Below are positions 37,240-48,424 of a stretch of 64,000 bases of DNA, in pieces. The notes beneath the pieces were generated by a model. That model was not told the DNA's origin and searched no databases. It worked only from the letters and a program-made list of their open reading frames with translations. Every line of letters starts with the position of its first letter. Position 1 is the first letter of the stretch. The position numbers were made by a program, and so were the translations under genes. Source of the DNA: Hetaerina americana (lineage: Eukaryota > Arthropoda > Insecta > Odonata > Calopterygidae); the NCBI GenBank assembly GCA_022747635.1, contig JAKTNV010000001.1, forward strand, positions 42,773,446 to 42,837,445, read 5' to 3'.

Positions 37240-37700
37240 CTCATATTCTCTTAGATCTGTCCCCGTTAATCCTCTCCATGCAAGTAGAGTGCGAAGTTTT
37301 CAGAGAGAGGGAGGGAGACGGAAAGAGTGATGGAGGAGCAAAAGGTCCGCTTTTCTCCGGAAGTCGACGTCCAGCGGGGAGAAAAACTAGACAGGAGAAC
37401 GGGGAGTAGAATGGAAGCCAAGACGTGGGGGCTGCGAGGGCGGGAAGAATAAAAAAATGGAAAATCCTCACTTCCGGTTCGCGTGACGGGGTAGCGGACG
37501 CTGACGTCAGAAGGGCATTCTCATGTTTGCCAATGACGTTGGGAGAATTTGGGGCCAGGGAGCCTCACAGGTCGGTGGAGACGGGGTGGAAGAGGAAGAA
37601 GGGGTGAGAGGCGGGGAACAAAAGGGACGCATTGAATCTAGGTGAGCCGAGAAATCACTGGAGAGTGGAAGAAGTGGAGGAAGACTGTTCTGTTACTTCA
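37240..37700. promoter_or_regulatory. GC-richer island with ETS and CRE motifs
   Basis: The segment is purine-rich on the plus strand at about 37300-37420. It contains CACTTCCGGT (37469-37478, an ETS/GABP-type site) 23 bp before the perfect palindromic CRE TGACGTCA (37502-37509), with a half-CRE (gtgacg) between them. This pairing is typical of TATA-less animal promoters. The neighbouring open frames (37241-37471 minus, which starts with GTG, and 37425-37607 plus) are not recognisable proteins. Confidence 0.3.
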
Positions 37701-37704
37701 TCGT

Positions 37705-38738
37705 CATCGATACAATAAATGAACCGTCCCCTTTTCCGTCGAAATAATGATGACTTTTGAAAAACACTAACCAATTACCGATCGATAATATCTCAAATCA
37801 TTGGAACTCATATAAATATTCTATTGCGTAACAGAAATTCCTGTCCAAGCGAAATATTTTGGATCTCTATACGAGGGTAAACATTAAATTATGGCCTAAG
37901 GGAGAGATAATTCAAATCCTTGTCCATGGTTAGCAAGAATAAAATGGGATATACTGATATTTCAGCAGAAAAAAATCGATTAGGAAGCCCGAAAGTATCA
38001 AATATGAACCTCGAGCTTACTTGCCCTTCTTATCGTGTAACTCCTATTCCTTCCTGATTCCATAAGTACTAAGCAAAATTTCATAAATATTTTCTCAATA
38101 CTTGCAATTATTATACTTATATTACAATATTTAAAGTAAATAACATTAATTTTTGGTTAAATCTTGGTATATTGTTTTAGTTTTTAGCATCTCTGCAAAT
38201 TTTCTTGATCCCTCTAAACTATTCATTCCGTCCTAGCTCTTTGCACGGACATTTTTCTTGCTTCATTACTTGTTTCCCGTGGATCATTCTCTGTTAAACT
38301 GCAATATACATGTATGAATAGGTTGGGTAATAATAGTTGTCATAAAAATCACAATTTTACCATTTATGACTAAAACGTTACCTGCTGAATATTCCATAAA
38401 TAATTCCTAGCCTAGTTCATTACTTGACATATGTTTTTCCGCACACCCGCTGCTTATAGCTTAAGAGTAAATAGTGCAGTATAAAATTTATGAATTCAAG
38501 ATCATGTCACCAAACTAATTAGTTCTTAAATTGTTCAAGAGACAAAGGGAAATATTATTTCACTACTTACTGTTAGGGATTCTCCATAAGTATTCGGTAT
38601 AATATTTAATTTTTCCTACACATAATAACACAGTGAGCATTTTAATTTCCCTCAACAGGACTAAAATATAGCTAATAGTTAAAAATAAAGTTGCTGAAAA
38701 TTGAATTCTTGTTAAAAATATATAATTTAACATTAATG
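37705..38738. other. AT-rich DNA, no gene recognised
   Basis: No supportable feature. Confidence 0.45.
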
Positions 38739-38740
38739 TT

Positions 38741-38985
38741 GGCAAGGTGGTCCTGTGAGTAAAGCGCAGGGCTACTGACCGGAGGATCCGATTACGATTC
38801 CTTTTGACGGCCCTGGGCCCATTCACTTCACCCATACAGTGTGATTTTTCGGACACCAGGCCTCCCTGGGAAACCACAGACGGCACAGGGAATGGAACCT
38901 GATATGTGAATTCCACACGCCGTTCGGCTTAGTACTAGGTAACTCCTTACGTATCAAACCGGCCTTCGGATTGATAACTGTAGCT
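38741..38985 (+). mobile_element. tRNA-derived SINE, longest copy
   Basis: The head (38741-38802) resembles a tRNA: an A-box region around ggtggtcctgtgagtaaagc and a B-box-like gattacgattcc about 35 bp later, suiting an internal RNA polymerase III promoter. The body contains acagtgtgatttttcgg (38837-38852). The 3' part has cacacgccgttcggcttagt followed by actaggtaac and aaaccggcc. The 3' part recurs at 52.1 kb and the middle recurs at 32.87 and 47.6 kb, so this is a dispersed family. It does not encode a protein and would depend on LINE enzymes. A 117-codon minus frame across it is a composition artefact. Confidence 0.7.
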
Positions 38986-39189
38986 TTTATAGGTAGTGAT
39001 AAATAGGTATAATATATAACAAATTGTTAGCAGTCTGACATAATTTTACAAGCGTATATACATGTTAAAATGTATGCCAATAAATCGTAAGCTTCTTAGC
39101 GTCCCTTTAAACTTCTGACCATAAATTACTCTTAATAATTGTCGCTATGGCATGTTCCCTAAATTTCAAAAGAATTAAATACGATGCGT

Positions 39190-40150
39190 GCGGAAGGCCG
39201 CTGCCAAAGTGGAACGTGAAACATCAGCGGCATGAAAAGGAAAGGAATACCAAGAAGCACTTAAAAAAAAGTTAATATTTTATGTGAAAGGAACTGTCAA
39301 AACAACGTTGGAAAATTCTCAAAAGTTATTAATAGAATTTGCAGACGAACAATAGGAATCAAACTAAGATATATGTCAAAAATGAATGTATTACAGTAAA
39401 GATTAACAGTATAATAGAGACAATAAGAAAACTGGTTGATTTGAGTTCTAATTTATGAAGAGGAAAGTACAGAAAATTACGAAAATATCGCTCGACAAAA
39501 TCATTAAAGGAAAGGAAATGTAGATGAAAAAGCAGAAAAATTATATGGAGGTATTTTAGATACTATAAAAGTTTGTTCAGTAAGCACATTTTCAGAGTCC
39601 TTAGGAGGTAGATATATGTTATTTAATCATACCAAATATAAATTGTAGGGCAGTAATTCAACAATAAAAAGAAATTGAATGGTAAGGGTTCGTGAGAAAG
39701 TTTGGAAATAATGCGTGGAAAAACTTCATGACGGAGAGCTTAAGGCAGAATAAAAGGAGAATGTGATGTGAATGAGAAAATCTGTGGACCAGAAGTACTA
39801 GGTAGCCAGATAAAAAAAGACTACGAGAAATGAAGTTAAAAGTACAAATGGAATAAATAAATTCCCACCGGATTACTAGAAGTTGCTGGCTAAAATGGAA
39901 AGAGGAAAAATTTAGGACTTATTTGCAATATTCATGAGGAAAGAGTTAAACCAGAAAACTTTATTTATTCATAGGTATTTCTATCCCGAAAAAGGTAATC
40001 CAGGAGTTTATAAGGACTCAGTGAGCGTAAATTTAAATTAGTAATAGTGACATAATCGCCAATTTAATGGAAAACAACCTAATACTTTCATAATACTACT
40101 TTCGTGATGTTCAATTTAGGAAGGGTGGGTGAACGCCAGTGTAAATTGTA
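39190..40150 (+). pseudogene. Decayed LINE, linker and start of RT
   Basis: Reading the plus strand across frameshifts gives CGPEVLGSQIKKDYEK at about 39785-39835 and IPTGLLEVAG at about 39860-39900. LICNIHEERVKPENF follows, then GISIPKK at about 39975-39995, with ENNL at 40070. These are the linker (GPDEIPAELLKALG) and first RT blocks (IPIPKKGN) of the arthropod LINE type. The region from 39190 to 39700 is A-rich and probably the preceding linker, but it is too decayed to prove. The copy stops before the catalytic RT motifs, and a minus-strand LINE 3' end begins about 100 bp later. Confidence 0.65.
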
Positions 40151-40249
40151 GACTGAGATATTCAAAGATAGCATCTTATGCCCATCTCCAAAATGCCACT
40201 TGCCAATCACCAGTATTTCATTTTTAAGATTGATTTACTACAGCCCTCT

Positions 40250-42190
40250 ATTCAGCGTTAATTCACTCTCCCCTTGATAGCTTTTCTGTTTACATCCTTC
40301 TTAATTTTCACTATGCACGCATCTCTTAGTCTTTCTAGCGGGATCTTCTCTCAATTTCCCCTCCTTTTATTTGTCTAACTAACCCATTTTACCTTAATGT
40401 GTGTCTAATTCATCTAGTTCTTCTTTCCTGTAGGGTTCTCCGTATGGTCCTTTCCTCTTTTTTTCTCTTCTATGTACTTCCTCGTTCTTCATGTGGTCTC
40501 TACATTTAAGATTCAACATTCTCCTGTAGCGCCATGTCTTAAAGACTTCTAGTCTTCTCCGGATCACTTTTTCAATAATCCATATGCCTGATGGGTAGAG
40601 AACCATGCTCCATACGAACCTTTTTACAAAATTCTTCCTTTTTTTCAAGTTACCTTCATGAAAACCTTCTTAGCTTGATTACGGCCGAAGTTCTACCATC
40701 CCAAGTTAAGCTATTGCCCAGGTACCTGAGGAATTTCAGTGTCTCTGATATTTCCTATTCGAATTGTGACATCTGCCTTAGGCTTCTCTCTTCCCACACA
40801 AGGATTGTAGTTCTCTTCTACAGTAGTTCATGCTCATGTTACATTCCCGAAGTGAAAGTCCCATGGCATTCAAAGTTGCTTAAAGGTCGTCTTGCGTTTC
40901 CTCAGCTACTGCGAAGCCATCTGCCTACTGAAGAACGTCAATTTCTTCGATAAGTACCAAGACTCCCAATTCTTGTACTTCTTTTATTAGCTCTTCTACA
41001 TAAAAGTTGATCAGAGCTTGCGATAGGCTGCATACTCGCCCTTTGTCCATTTTGGCTTCAATTTTCCTTTCGTATTCCATTTCCAAGAGTGTGGCCTGAT
41101 TCTTGATTTGAGTATTTTTCTGCAGTTGTAGTCAATTCTAAATGCTTTTAAAATATTGTTCCATTAGACGTTGTCGAAGACGTTCTCCATGTCTAAGAAT
41201 GTCACTCATAATGGATTATTTATGTGTGATATTTTTTGGCCAATTTCCTCAAGCAATATACTGCCTCCCTTGATCACCGGTTTGTCCTGAGCCCAAATTG
41301 GTTTTCTTTGAGTCTTCCTCTATCTTTAATTCTAATTTCCGCTAGTTAATTCAGACATGGATTTCCAATGGTCATCCGGCTCAAAGTTCTGTGTTCTTTG
41401 CATGTATCTTTTTCTTGGTTTCTTCTGCATTACAATCGCCACACTATTCTCAAAGTCTTCCGATAGTGTTTTACTATTTTAGCTATCTTGGATTATTTCA
41501 AAGAGAGTGTATCCTTCGCTACAACCTTGAGTGTCTTGATTGTTCTTCCGTTTATTTTTTCAACTCCTTGTGCTTTGTTTTTCAGATCTTTCACAGTTCT
41601 GCCGAATTCGTTTATCACTATCTGCGGGCACCGTTTTTTTCTTCTATCACGATTTATAATTGAATTGAGTCGCCTTTTCATGGTTTGAGCCCTTGGTTGG
41701 GTATTTTATGTATTCATGCTAATCCTTCCAAATATATCTTCATCTTCTTATAGTATCTCTCCATTGCATCTCAGACGATTTGAGTTTTTTTCTTTCTCCA
41801 AATCATCTCGTCACCAGTTTATAAGCAGTTTCGCTGTTTCCCTCCTTTATGTTGAAATTTATCGCCTCGCAACAGGTTTCTAACCACTCTTTCTTTGCCT
41901 TCTTGCTCCCTCGTAAGACTTAGTTCATATAAAGGGTTTCTTCAGCCTCTTTTCTTTAATAATGGTTTTTTTTTTGTCTCCATTGGTTTTTTTTATTTGG
42001 GCCTTTATCCATGGCCGGTTAGATTTTTCTGCCTCACCCGCGAGTTACTAATCTGCTACTTCTGTTATCATTTTCTTTATTTCATTCCATCGCCCTTGTG
42101 TGCTTATCTCATTTATTTCTTTTATTTTTCTGTCAATGGTCGTGGTGAGCTTTTCTCTTGTTTGTTTTTCCCCGGTATCCATGAATATTA
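40250..42190 (-). pseudogene. Decayed LINE, linker to C-terminus
   Basis: On the minus strand, the linker is recognisable from about 42180 (KIKEINEISTQGRWNEIKK). A KDLKNKAQGVEKINGRTIK block lies at 41560-41610. Then come fragments of the RT (NQATLLEMEYERKIEAKMDK, ALINFYVEELIKE). The catalytic box near 40905 reads ADGFAVAEETQDDL, so the second Asp of the usual ADD has become Gly. The C-terminal part is open at 40394-40648: KNFVKRFVWSMVLYPSGIW, RRLEVFKTWRYRRMLNLK. The 3' end lies near 40250. No endonuclease was found. This copy is from a different LINE family than the 30-33 kb one (ADDIAV- rather than FADDQA-type box). Confidence 0.75.
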
Positions 42191-42194
42191 ATAA

Positions 42195-44325
42195 AAAAAA
42201 CTATTTAATTCAATAACAATGTCTTACTTAAGTATTCTTCCGCTTTCCTGGTAAATATTCTCCGGTAGATCATTCTTATTGTAATCTTCAAAGCATGGAT
42301 CTTTGGACAAAATTTTCTATTCTTCTCGCTTATCTCAGCCTTATTTGGTATAGAGAGAATTATATATTCTTCTAAAAGACCGTTATTATGTCTCCTGACA
42401 TACAGATATCCTATATTATGATGTATCTAAATCGGTGCCCTAATCTATTTCCTGAATTTATTATTGGTTTAGCGGATAGTATTCCGATCCCTGGTGTTTT
42501 CATTGCCCGTCATTCATTCACTGCAGCGTGGGATTCAGATGCGAGAATGTATTATCTTCTGTAAGTGGAAGGAGGTAGAGTAAAAATTAGTGCTCCAATT
42601 TATGAATCGGACTATTCTGGTAAATAGGGCTTCATTATTGTCACATCTGTTTGTATAAAGCTTAAAGAACCATTCAATAAATCTAAGTAATTACGTTAAA
42701 TTATGCCTTTGCAATGTTTTACTCTACGTTAAACTTTATTTAGCTTCAATTTAACTGCCACTTTAATATTTTACATGAAAAAGCATTTCATCTTCTCTTT
42801 CGTTGTCTCTTGCTTTCCACTGACATTTACTTCCACCAGGTTAACACTTTGTTAATGAACTGAAATGGATCCCTTATCTATCTATATCGATCACGGAGAA
42901 TGTACTTTTCCTACTCCGTTTGTACTGATATTCTTGCAATTATTAAATGCTCGTCACTAATTATTGTCACTGTACGACACCTATTAGAAAAAGCAACATA
43001 AGGCATATGGACAAACCAAGATTCTCGTTTCATTGACCCAAATCTTGGCTACAGGTATGTTTCCTTATTTGGTTTGAGCAATTTGATTGAAGTAAACCTT
43101 TGCTACGTAAAATAAAATAACTAAAGTTATAAAAGCTAGATTTATGACTAGAGATTGCTAAACGAGCAACGGCTACTTATTAAAGGAACCCGAGGTATTT
43201 AATAATGCCCACTGCATCAGGCATTTCGTTAAGCATAGTAGTGTGAATAGTATTCAGCTAAGAATATCCAGAGGAATTAAACCGATTTAACTTTAAAGAA
43301 TATTGTTAATATTCAAATGCAAACCCGATTTGCTTACCAATCTGTTGCCTGGGTAATATGCTTTTGATATTTATAAAATAATAAAAATGACTAATTTTTC
43401 AACTTTGCCAGATTAGTAACATCAACAAAATTCAACGTATTTAAATACTCAATAGTTTTCCTTTGAGTAGGTATAACAACAGGAAATGAGGTCTCATGGT
43501 AATTAGAAATCATAAAACTTACGGTATTCCTACGTCTTCTCATACTTATAATTAACCAGCCCGACTGTTGTTGAAGGAATTTCACTGGAAAAGAAAATTG
43601 TGAAATGAAGACATGATGAGGTATATGAAATATATTGAGCTGTTTATATTCAATAAGAATCAGAAAAACTTAATGCAATCGACTTGTAAACATATCGTTA
43701 CGCAAGACTTAAAAATTCCGACGTTTGACGATTGAATTTCACTAACGTTCGTGTAAATAACCCTACTTTTATGAGCCGGCCTAAAGCATAATAATAAGGT
43801 ATCTTAACTCATGCTCAAAATACTTTATGACAATATGATTATGGGCATAATCATCCCTTTTACTCTAAACTATCTACTCCTATATAGAAAGGCTTGACTC
43901 CAAACCTCAATGATCGTATGGAACAATATGTAATTTTTCAGCAAAATAGCCTCAGGTTTAAGGTTCTTGACTTTGAAGTCAAATGTTGAAACCTCATCAA
44001 AAAAGGTAATTCAAAACTTCTCCATTTTAGAATCAAATTATGAAATTCAAAACTTCTCGAAAGGTGGAAAGCAATGGCCTTTAAGAGCACATGTACACAC
44101 TCGCGGTAAAAGCAACCTTTCCGAAATGCTAACGGGTGCGTATCCAAAAACAAACTTTCGACACCCACGACTAAGATGTGGGAATGATGATGTGAGAGTC
44201 GGAAGGTCGGGAGGTTATTGGCCCCGAGTAGGATGGGACTGAATCTCAAATCATATATATCCGATGAGTCTCAAAAGAATCATCCTCCTATTACAAACGG
44301 GAAATTTGGTTAAATTTCAGGAAAA
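42195..44325. other. AT-rich DNA, no gene recognised
   Basis: The first 300 bp may still belong to the 5' part of the adjacent minus-strand LINE, but I cannot show it. Open frames at 43391-43585 and 43938-44249 are not recognisable. Confidence 0.4.
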
Positions 44326-44329
44326 GTCA

Positions 44330-44835
44330 CTCCCGACCGGGCAAAGAGAGAGAATATCAGCGCGTGTGAGGTTAAATTCAAGAATTTTGATTAAAGAGAA
44401 TCTTGAAGGGAGTATGAGTGAGGAGAGGGGGTGAGAGAGTTTGACAGTGAGAGCGCTTGAGGAGGAATGTTCTCAGGGGTCCTGATATTTCCTCGATCGA
44501 CGAAATGAGCAAAATGGGATGCCAAAAAGAGCCCATGGCGAATGCGATGAACTGGAAGGAGATTATATTTTATCGTATTTTCTACTGCAGGGAGTATCGT
44601 CAGGAAGAGACGATGACCATATGCGGTGGAATGAGGTATGAGATGAGCGCGGGGGAGGAGAAAGGAGAACAACCTGAAGCGGTGGAGCAACCTCGGTCGG
44701 GAGGGAGAATGGGAGACAGAGTCAAATACGACAACGGAGAGATAGCAGAATTTAGGGAAGGAGTGAAAAACGGGCGAAGAGGGACATAAAGGAATACGCG
44801 GTGGAAAAATAAAAGCTATGGAGAAACCAGGCGGA
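44330..44835. other. Purine-rich GC island
   Basis: G/A-rich on the plus strand (agagagag at about 44346, then about 44395-44470), with a 110-codon plus frame at 44457-44789. The product is Glu/Arg/Gly-rich and unrecognised. Confidence 0.3.
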
Positions 44836-44839
44836 AAAC

Positions 44840-47590
44840 CTCCATATATTACAAAGAAAAATATATAAATATGTCATTGCCTGCACGTTATTTCTTTCAA
44901 ACAATTGACGTTTCGGAGCCTTTGACATCTCAGAAAATTTGGCAGCTGCTGATGGTGAGCTACTCCAGCGAAAATGTCAGAGTAGAGATATTTTCTTCTT
45001 CTGCCTGTAATTTCTTCTTCCGTAGCGTACCCAATAATGAACAGGTAGCATACGTGCGTTTAACTTTATAATTATCTCTTAAATATATACAATTCTATAA
45101 AATCAATTATTACATCTAATATAATTCTTCATGTGTATTATTGCACTTTTTGAAATTTTAAATTTTTGACCCCTGGGTTCTATAGTTATTCAGTGTTAGG
45201 AGAATTTCCCATGTCTAATGTAATGAAAGGACACTGCATAAAATGGAAAATAACGCACCATACGATCAATTATGAACTCTTGTACAGAGGAATTGAGTTT
45301 ACGGGCGGCTTTTATGCATTTTAAAAGGAATTGAAAACATTTCAAATCTTTTATCCACTATTAAACCCTGAATGAAGGATCATGATAAACATCACAGAAA
45401 CTGCCTTTTCCGCATGCACTCAAATTCCCCAAGCCTAATTTCCATGTTAAGTTTTCAATATTCAATAATTAAATTGACTTAATCACACATAGTAATAATA
45501 CAAATAAATGAAATACGAAGCCATCTCATACGAGGAAAACACAAAGAAGCCTAAGTATAAACTTCAAAGGAAATGCGTATCACTAACCCTTCACTATGTT
45601 TTGGTAAGGACACCAAGTGAATTTATCGTGGGAGACGCGAAGTCGTTATGATTAACTATCCCTAATTAGGTTGCTTGGTATTCAGGCATGGTAAAGACAG
45701 AGAGGAGGAGCAAAAGATTAAAGGCGTTTGGCAATGGCATTAGCAGGCTTATGCAGAAAGACGCGGCGGAGTTCATAATTGTAAGCCTCATCCGACAGAT
45801 GACGTACAGCATTTGAAGTACTCTTCAATCGCCCCGACAAGATATTGATCAAAAACAACCTAATAATTATCCACCTCTGTGAATGCAACGCGGTATCCCG
45901 ACGAGGGAAGCTATCACACTTTCTATCTCACAAATTTGATACAGTAGTAATAATGTGTGAATACGCTGAAAAATTGAGATCGATTTTGCATCCTTATCAT
46001 AATCTACAGACCATGAGAAACAAAGTGGATATTTTTAAGTGCAAGCGTCAAACTGAGAATGGTAGTACTTTTGTGTGCCCGTGGTGCTACGGAGCTTGTA
46101 ATCAAAAGACAACAAACAAGGGGATCATGTCTGTGTACGCTCCATCGGTGCGCGCATAGTTATTCCTCAGATCAAACGCGGTGGGACGGCTATAATTAAC
46201 GAAAGATCTTTCCCACTAAATTAAAACCTGATGCTTCAATCAAGGACGAAATTATTACATTGTATGGCGAAATGATCCCTCGTTAACCTCAGATAGCAAA
46301 GAAAATCATCAAGAGATGCCTTGCCCCTGAAACATGATTTCAACTGCATTCAGGCGAAGGACGATTTTACGCACAATATCGCACGCTTTTTAGGTGAGCC
46401 CTCACACATTTGCATTTCAACTGAAATATTTTAGGGAATATTCCATTCACACGAAAAATTGACTTTGGGTGCTGCCTGAATCTGCTTTAGTTACGTACTC
46501 TACTCCATGTTATATAATGTACTAAACTACAACACTTAAGTTGGCTACATAATACCACTCTGATAAGCGGCTATTAAAAGCGAATTACATGGCAATCAAT
46601 ACAAGGAGTTAAGACTCAATCTTGGAACATCATGAGTATAAAGCGGGATGTTTACTAATTATACTGCTTGCATAAACTCTTCGGTTTACTTTACACCCAT
46701 AAAAAAATGCCTTGCTTTAATAATAAAAGTAACTAATAATATTTATTTCATACTTGAGATAATTCGCTGACAAATTGAAATTTTATTAGATAAGCATTGA
46801 GTAGAACAACTTGTATAAGTTAAGGCAAGCATATTCCGGCGTTAGAAATGGTCTAAAGAGGTGGTTTCTCTTTGGAAAACTTTTTTATGGCCATTTTTCC
46901 ACTAAAGTAAGTTGAAAATGATGTTAAATTTTAAAATAATTGCACTAATTTATAGACGATAACAGGTCCTCCAGTAGGTAATTTCATGATTGAGACACAG
47001 CAAGTTTTTAAAAGTAGTGTCGGTCGGGTAATTAACCTTCATTTTGAAATATTTATTCATTTTCATTTATTTAGGCCAAAGTTATTCCCCGGCGGGAGGT
47101 AATGACCGCCTTATTGAATCCGCCCATGCAAAAACTAAGATAAAGGTAACCTTCAACCAAAAAAACATGCAAAGCATCTTTATCTCTTTGAAAAATGACG
47201 ATCCCAGCACGTACCTCAAAAAGCTCTAACATTTTAAAATATTCTCCTGTACAAAAACAACGACCAGTAAATTCTAAGACAATACAAAATCATAGGACCG
47301 CAAAATTATTAGTCAAGAGAGAGTATGGATCACTCATTATTTCAGCAAGTGCAAAACTATATGAACATCGCGCATCCAGGTTTGAGGACCTGTTCCAATC
47401 CTTCTGCACCCTACTCTATTTGAGGTAAGTCTAGCAAGTTTACCAAAATCGCCTTAGTCCTACTGATCTACGTATGTAGAGCAGGCGTAAAGTTAATTTT
47501 AAAACCGAGAGTTGAATGTGTGAGCTCAGGGATCCTTTCCACAAAGCCACCACGTCATCGGCAATTATCATCTGTATATTGTGTGCTTTT
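44840..47590. other. AT-rich DNA with one unassigned Cys-containing frame
   Basis: The only notable frame is 45953-46159 plus (68 codons from its ATG; the longer open frame from 45845 starts with TTG). It contains CPWCYGAC, a CxxC-x3-C arrangement that might bind metal. The frame closes shortly after, and I cannot relate it to a family. Nothing else is supportable. Confidence 0.3.
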
Positions 47591-47592
47591 TC

Positions 47593-47752
47593 TGAAATCC
47601 CCCGGCCAAAGGTACCCCGAAAAGCCAGATTTTGGCTTCGGGGACAAGCCCACCCGATTAAGTATGCACAAAATTGGTGATTCATTGTACTTACGAATCC
47701 GTGACCTTAGGGTTAGCAGAAGAGCATATTCGCCAGACTAACCCGGTCGAGA
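47593..47752 (-). mobile_element. tRNA-derived SINE copy
   Basis: On the minus strand the head reads gggttagtctggcgaatatg (A-box-like), then ggtcacggattcg (B-box-like) 22 bp later. The body includes ggcttttcggggtacc, matching the ttttcgg...tac word of the 32.87 kb copy. Within the body CCCCGAAAAGCCA and TGGCTTCGGGG (47616-47643) form a stem-loop. The match to the 38.7 kb copy is partial, so family membership is likely but not certain. Confidence 0.45.
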
Positions 47753-47879
47753 CGCAGTTCATAATTTAGTCCGTTAAAGCAAACGAGAGATATTCGCGTT
47801 TAACCTTTATCGAAAGCCCAACTTCTTTGAGATATTGATCGAAATATTTCTCAACACCATTGAGTGCATTTTTTTGTAT

Positions 47880-48420
47880 TAGACTGAAAACCGCGACACC
47901 CTGTCTGCCTTCCTCTCTAGATCCTCCGATCCCTCCCTAGCCCATTCGTCACACTCCTCAATCCAACCATCCACAGATTTCCCCCGCTCTCTCCCACACC
48001 CATCCCACAATCAACCAGCAGCCCCCAGTCCAACGCCCACTTTCCAATCCCAAACCTCATCCCTCTCTCCCTCCCTCCCCCACGCAACAGCGAACTGAGA
48101 TCACCGCGTCTGGATCCACGTGGCATTCTTCTTGATAGAGAAATGAAGACGGAGGCGGCGGTGGCCCGCAGATTGGCTTCCCGGGAGAAAGAATTTTGTT
48201 GCCGGGAGAAGGGCAAATAAATAAGAACTCGACGAAGAAAGGGGAGATGGGCGTGGGCTCTGAGCGAGAGGAGAAGGCTGTGGGAAGAGAAGGGGGACGC
48301 ACTGCCTCCTTGCTAGGATTTTCTTCCATTCTAACCCATTGATTATGTTCACCTTACGTTGCTAGATGCGATCGAGAACGGAAGAAGCCACCAAGGTGGT
48401 GGGGAGGTAGAGGTAATTCA
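47880..48420. other. GC-richer island, pyrimidine-rich then CpG-rich
   Basis: The plus strand at 47890-48090 is C/T-rich. From 48100 the sequence is CpG-rich with CACGTG (48117-48122), an inverted CCAAT box (ATTGG, 48172-48176) and a ccgggagaa direct repeat (48181-48189 and 48202-48210). Overlapping minus frames at 47917-48352 are unrecognised. This could be a promoter or first exon region. Confidence 0.3.
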
Positions 48421-48424
48421 TTGC

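Noticed and set aside
37241..37471. Signal-peptide-like minus frame (IFHFFILPALAAPTSW)
   Set aside because: Start codon is GTG, not ATG, and the rest is low-complexity complement of a purine tract.
45845..46159. Cys-containing frame as a zinc-binding transposase
   Set aside because: CPWCYGAC alone does not match the order of any transposase family I could recall; starts with TTG unless the internal ATG is used.
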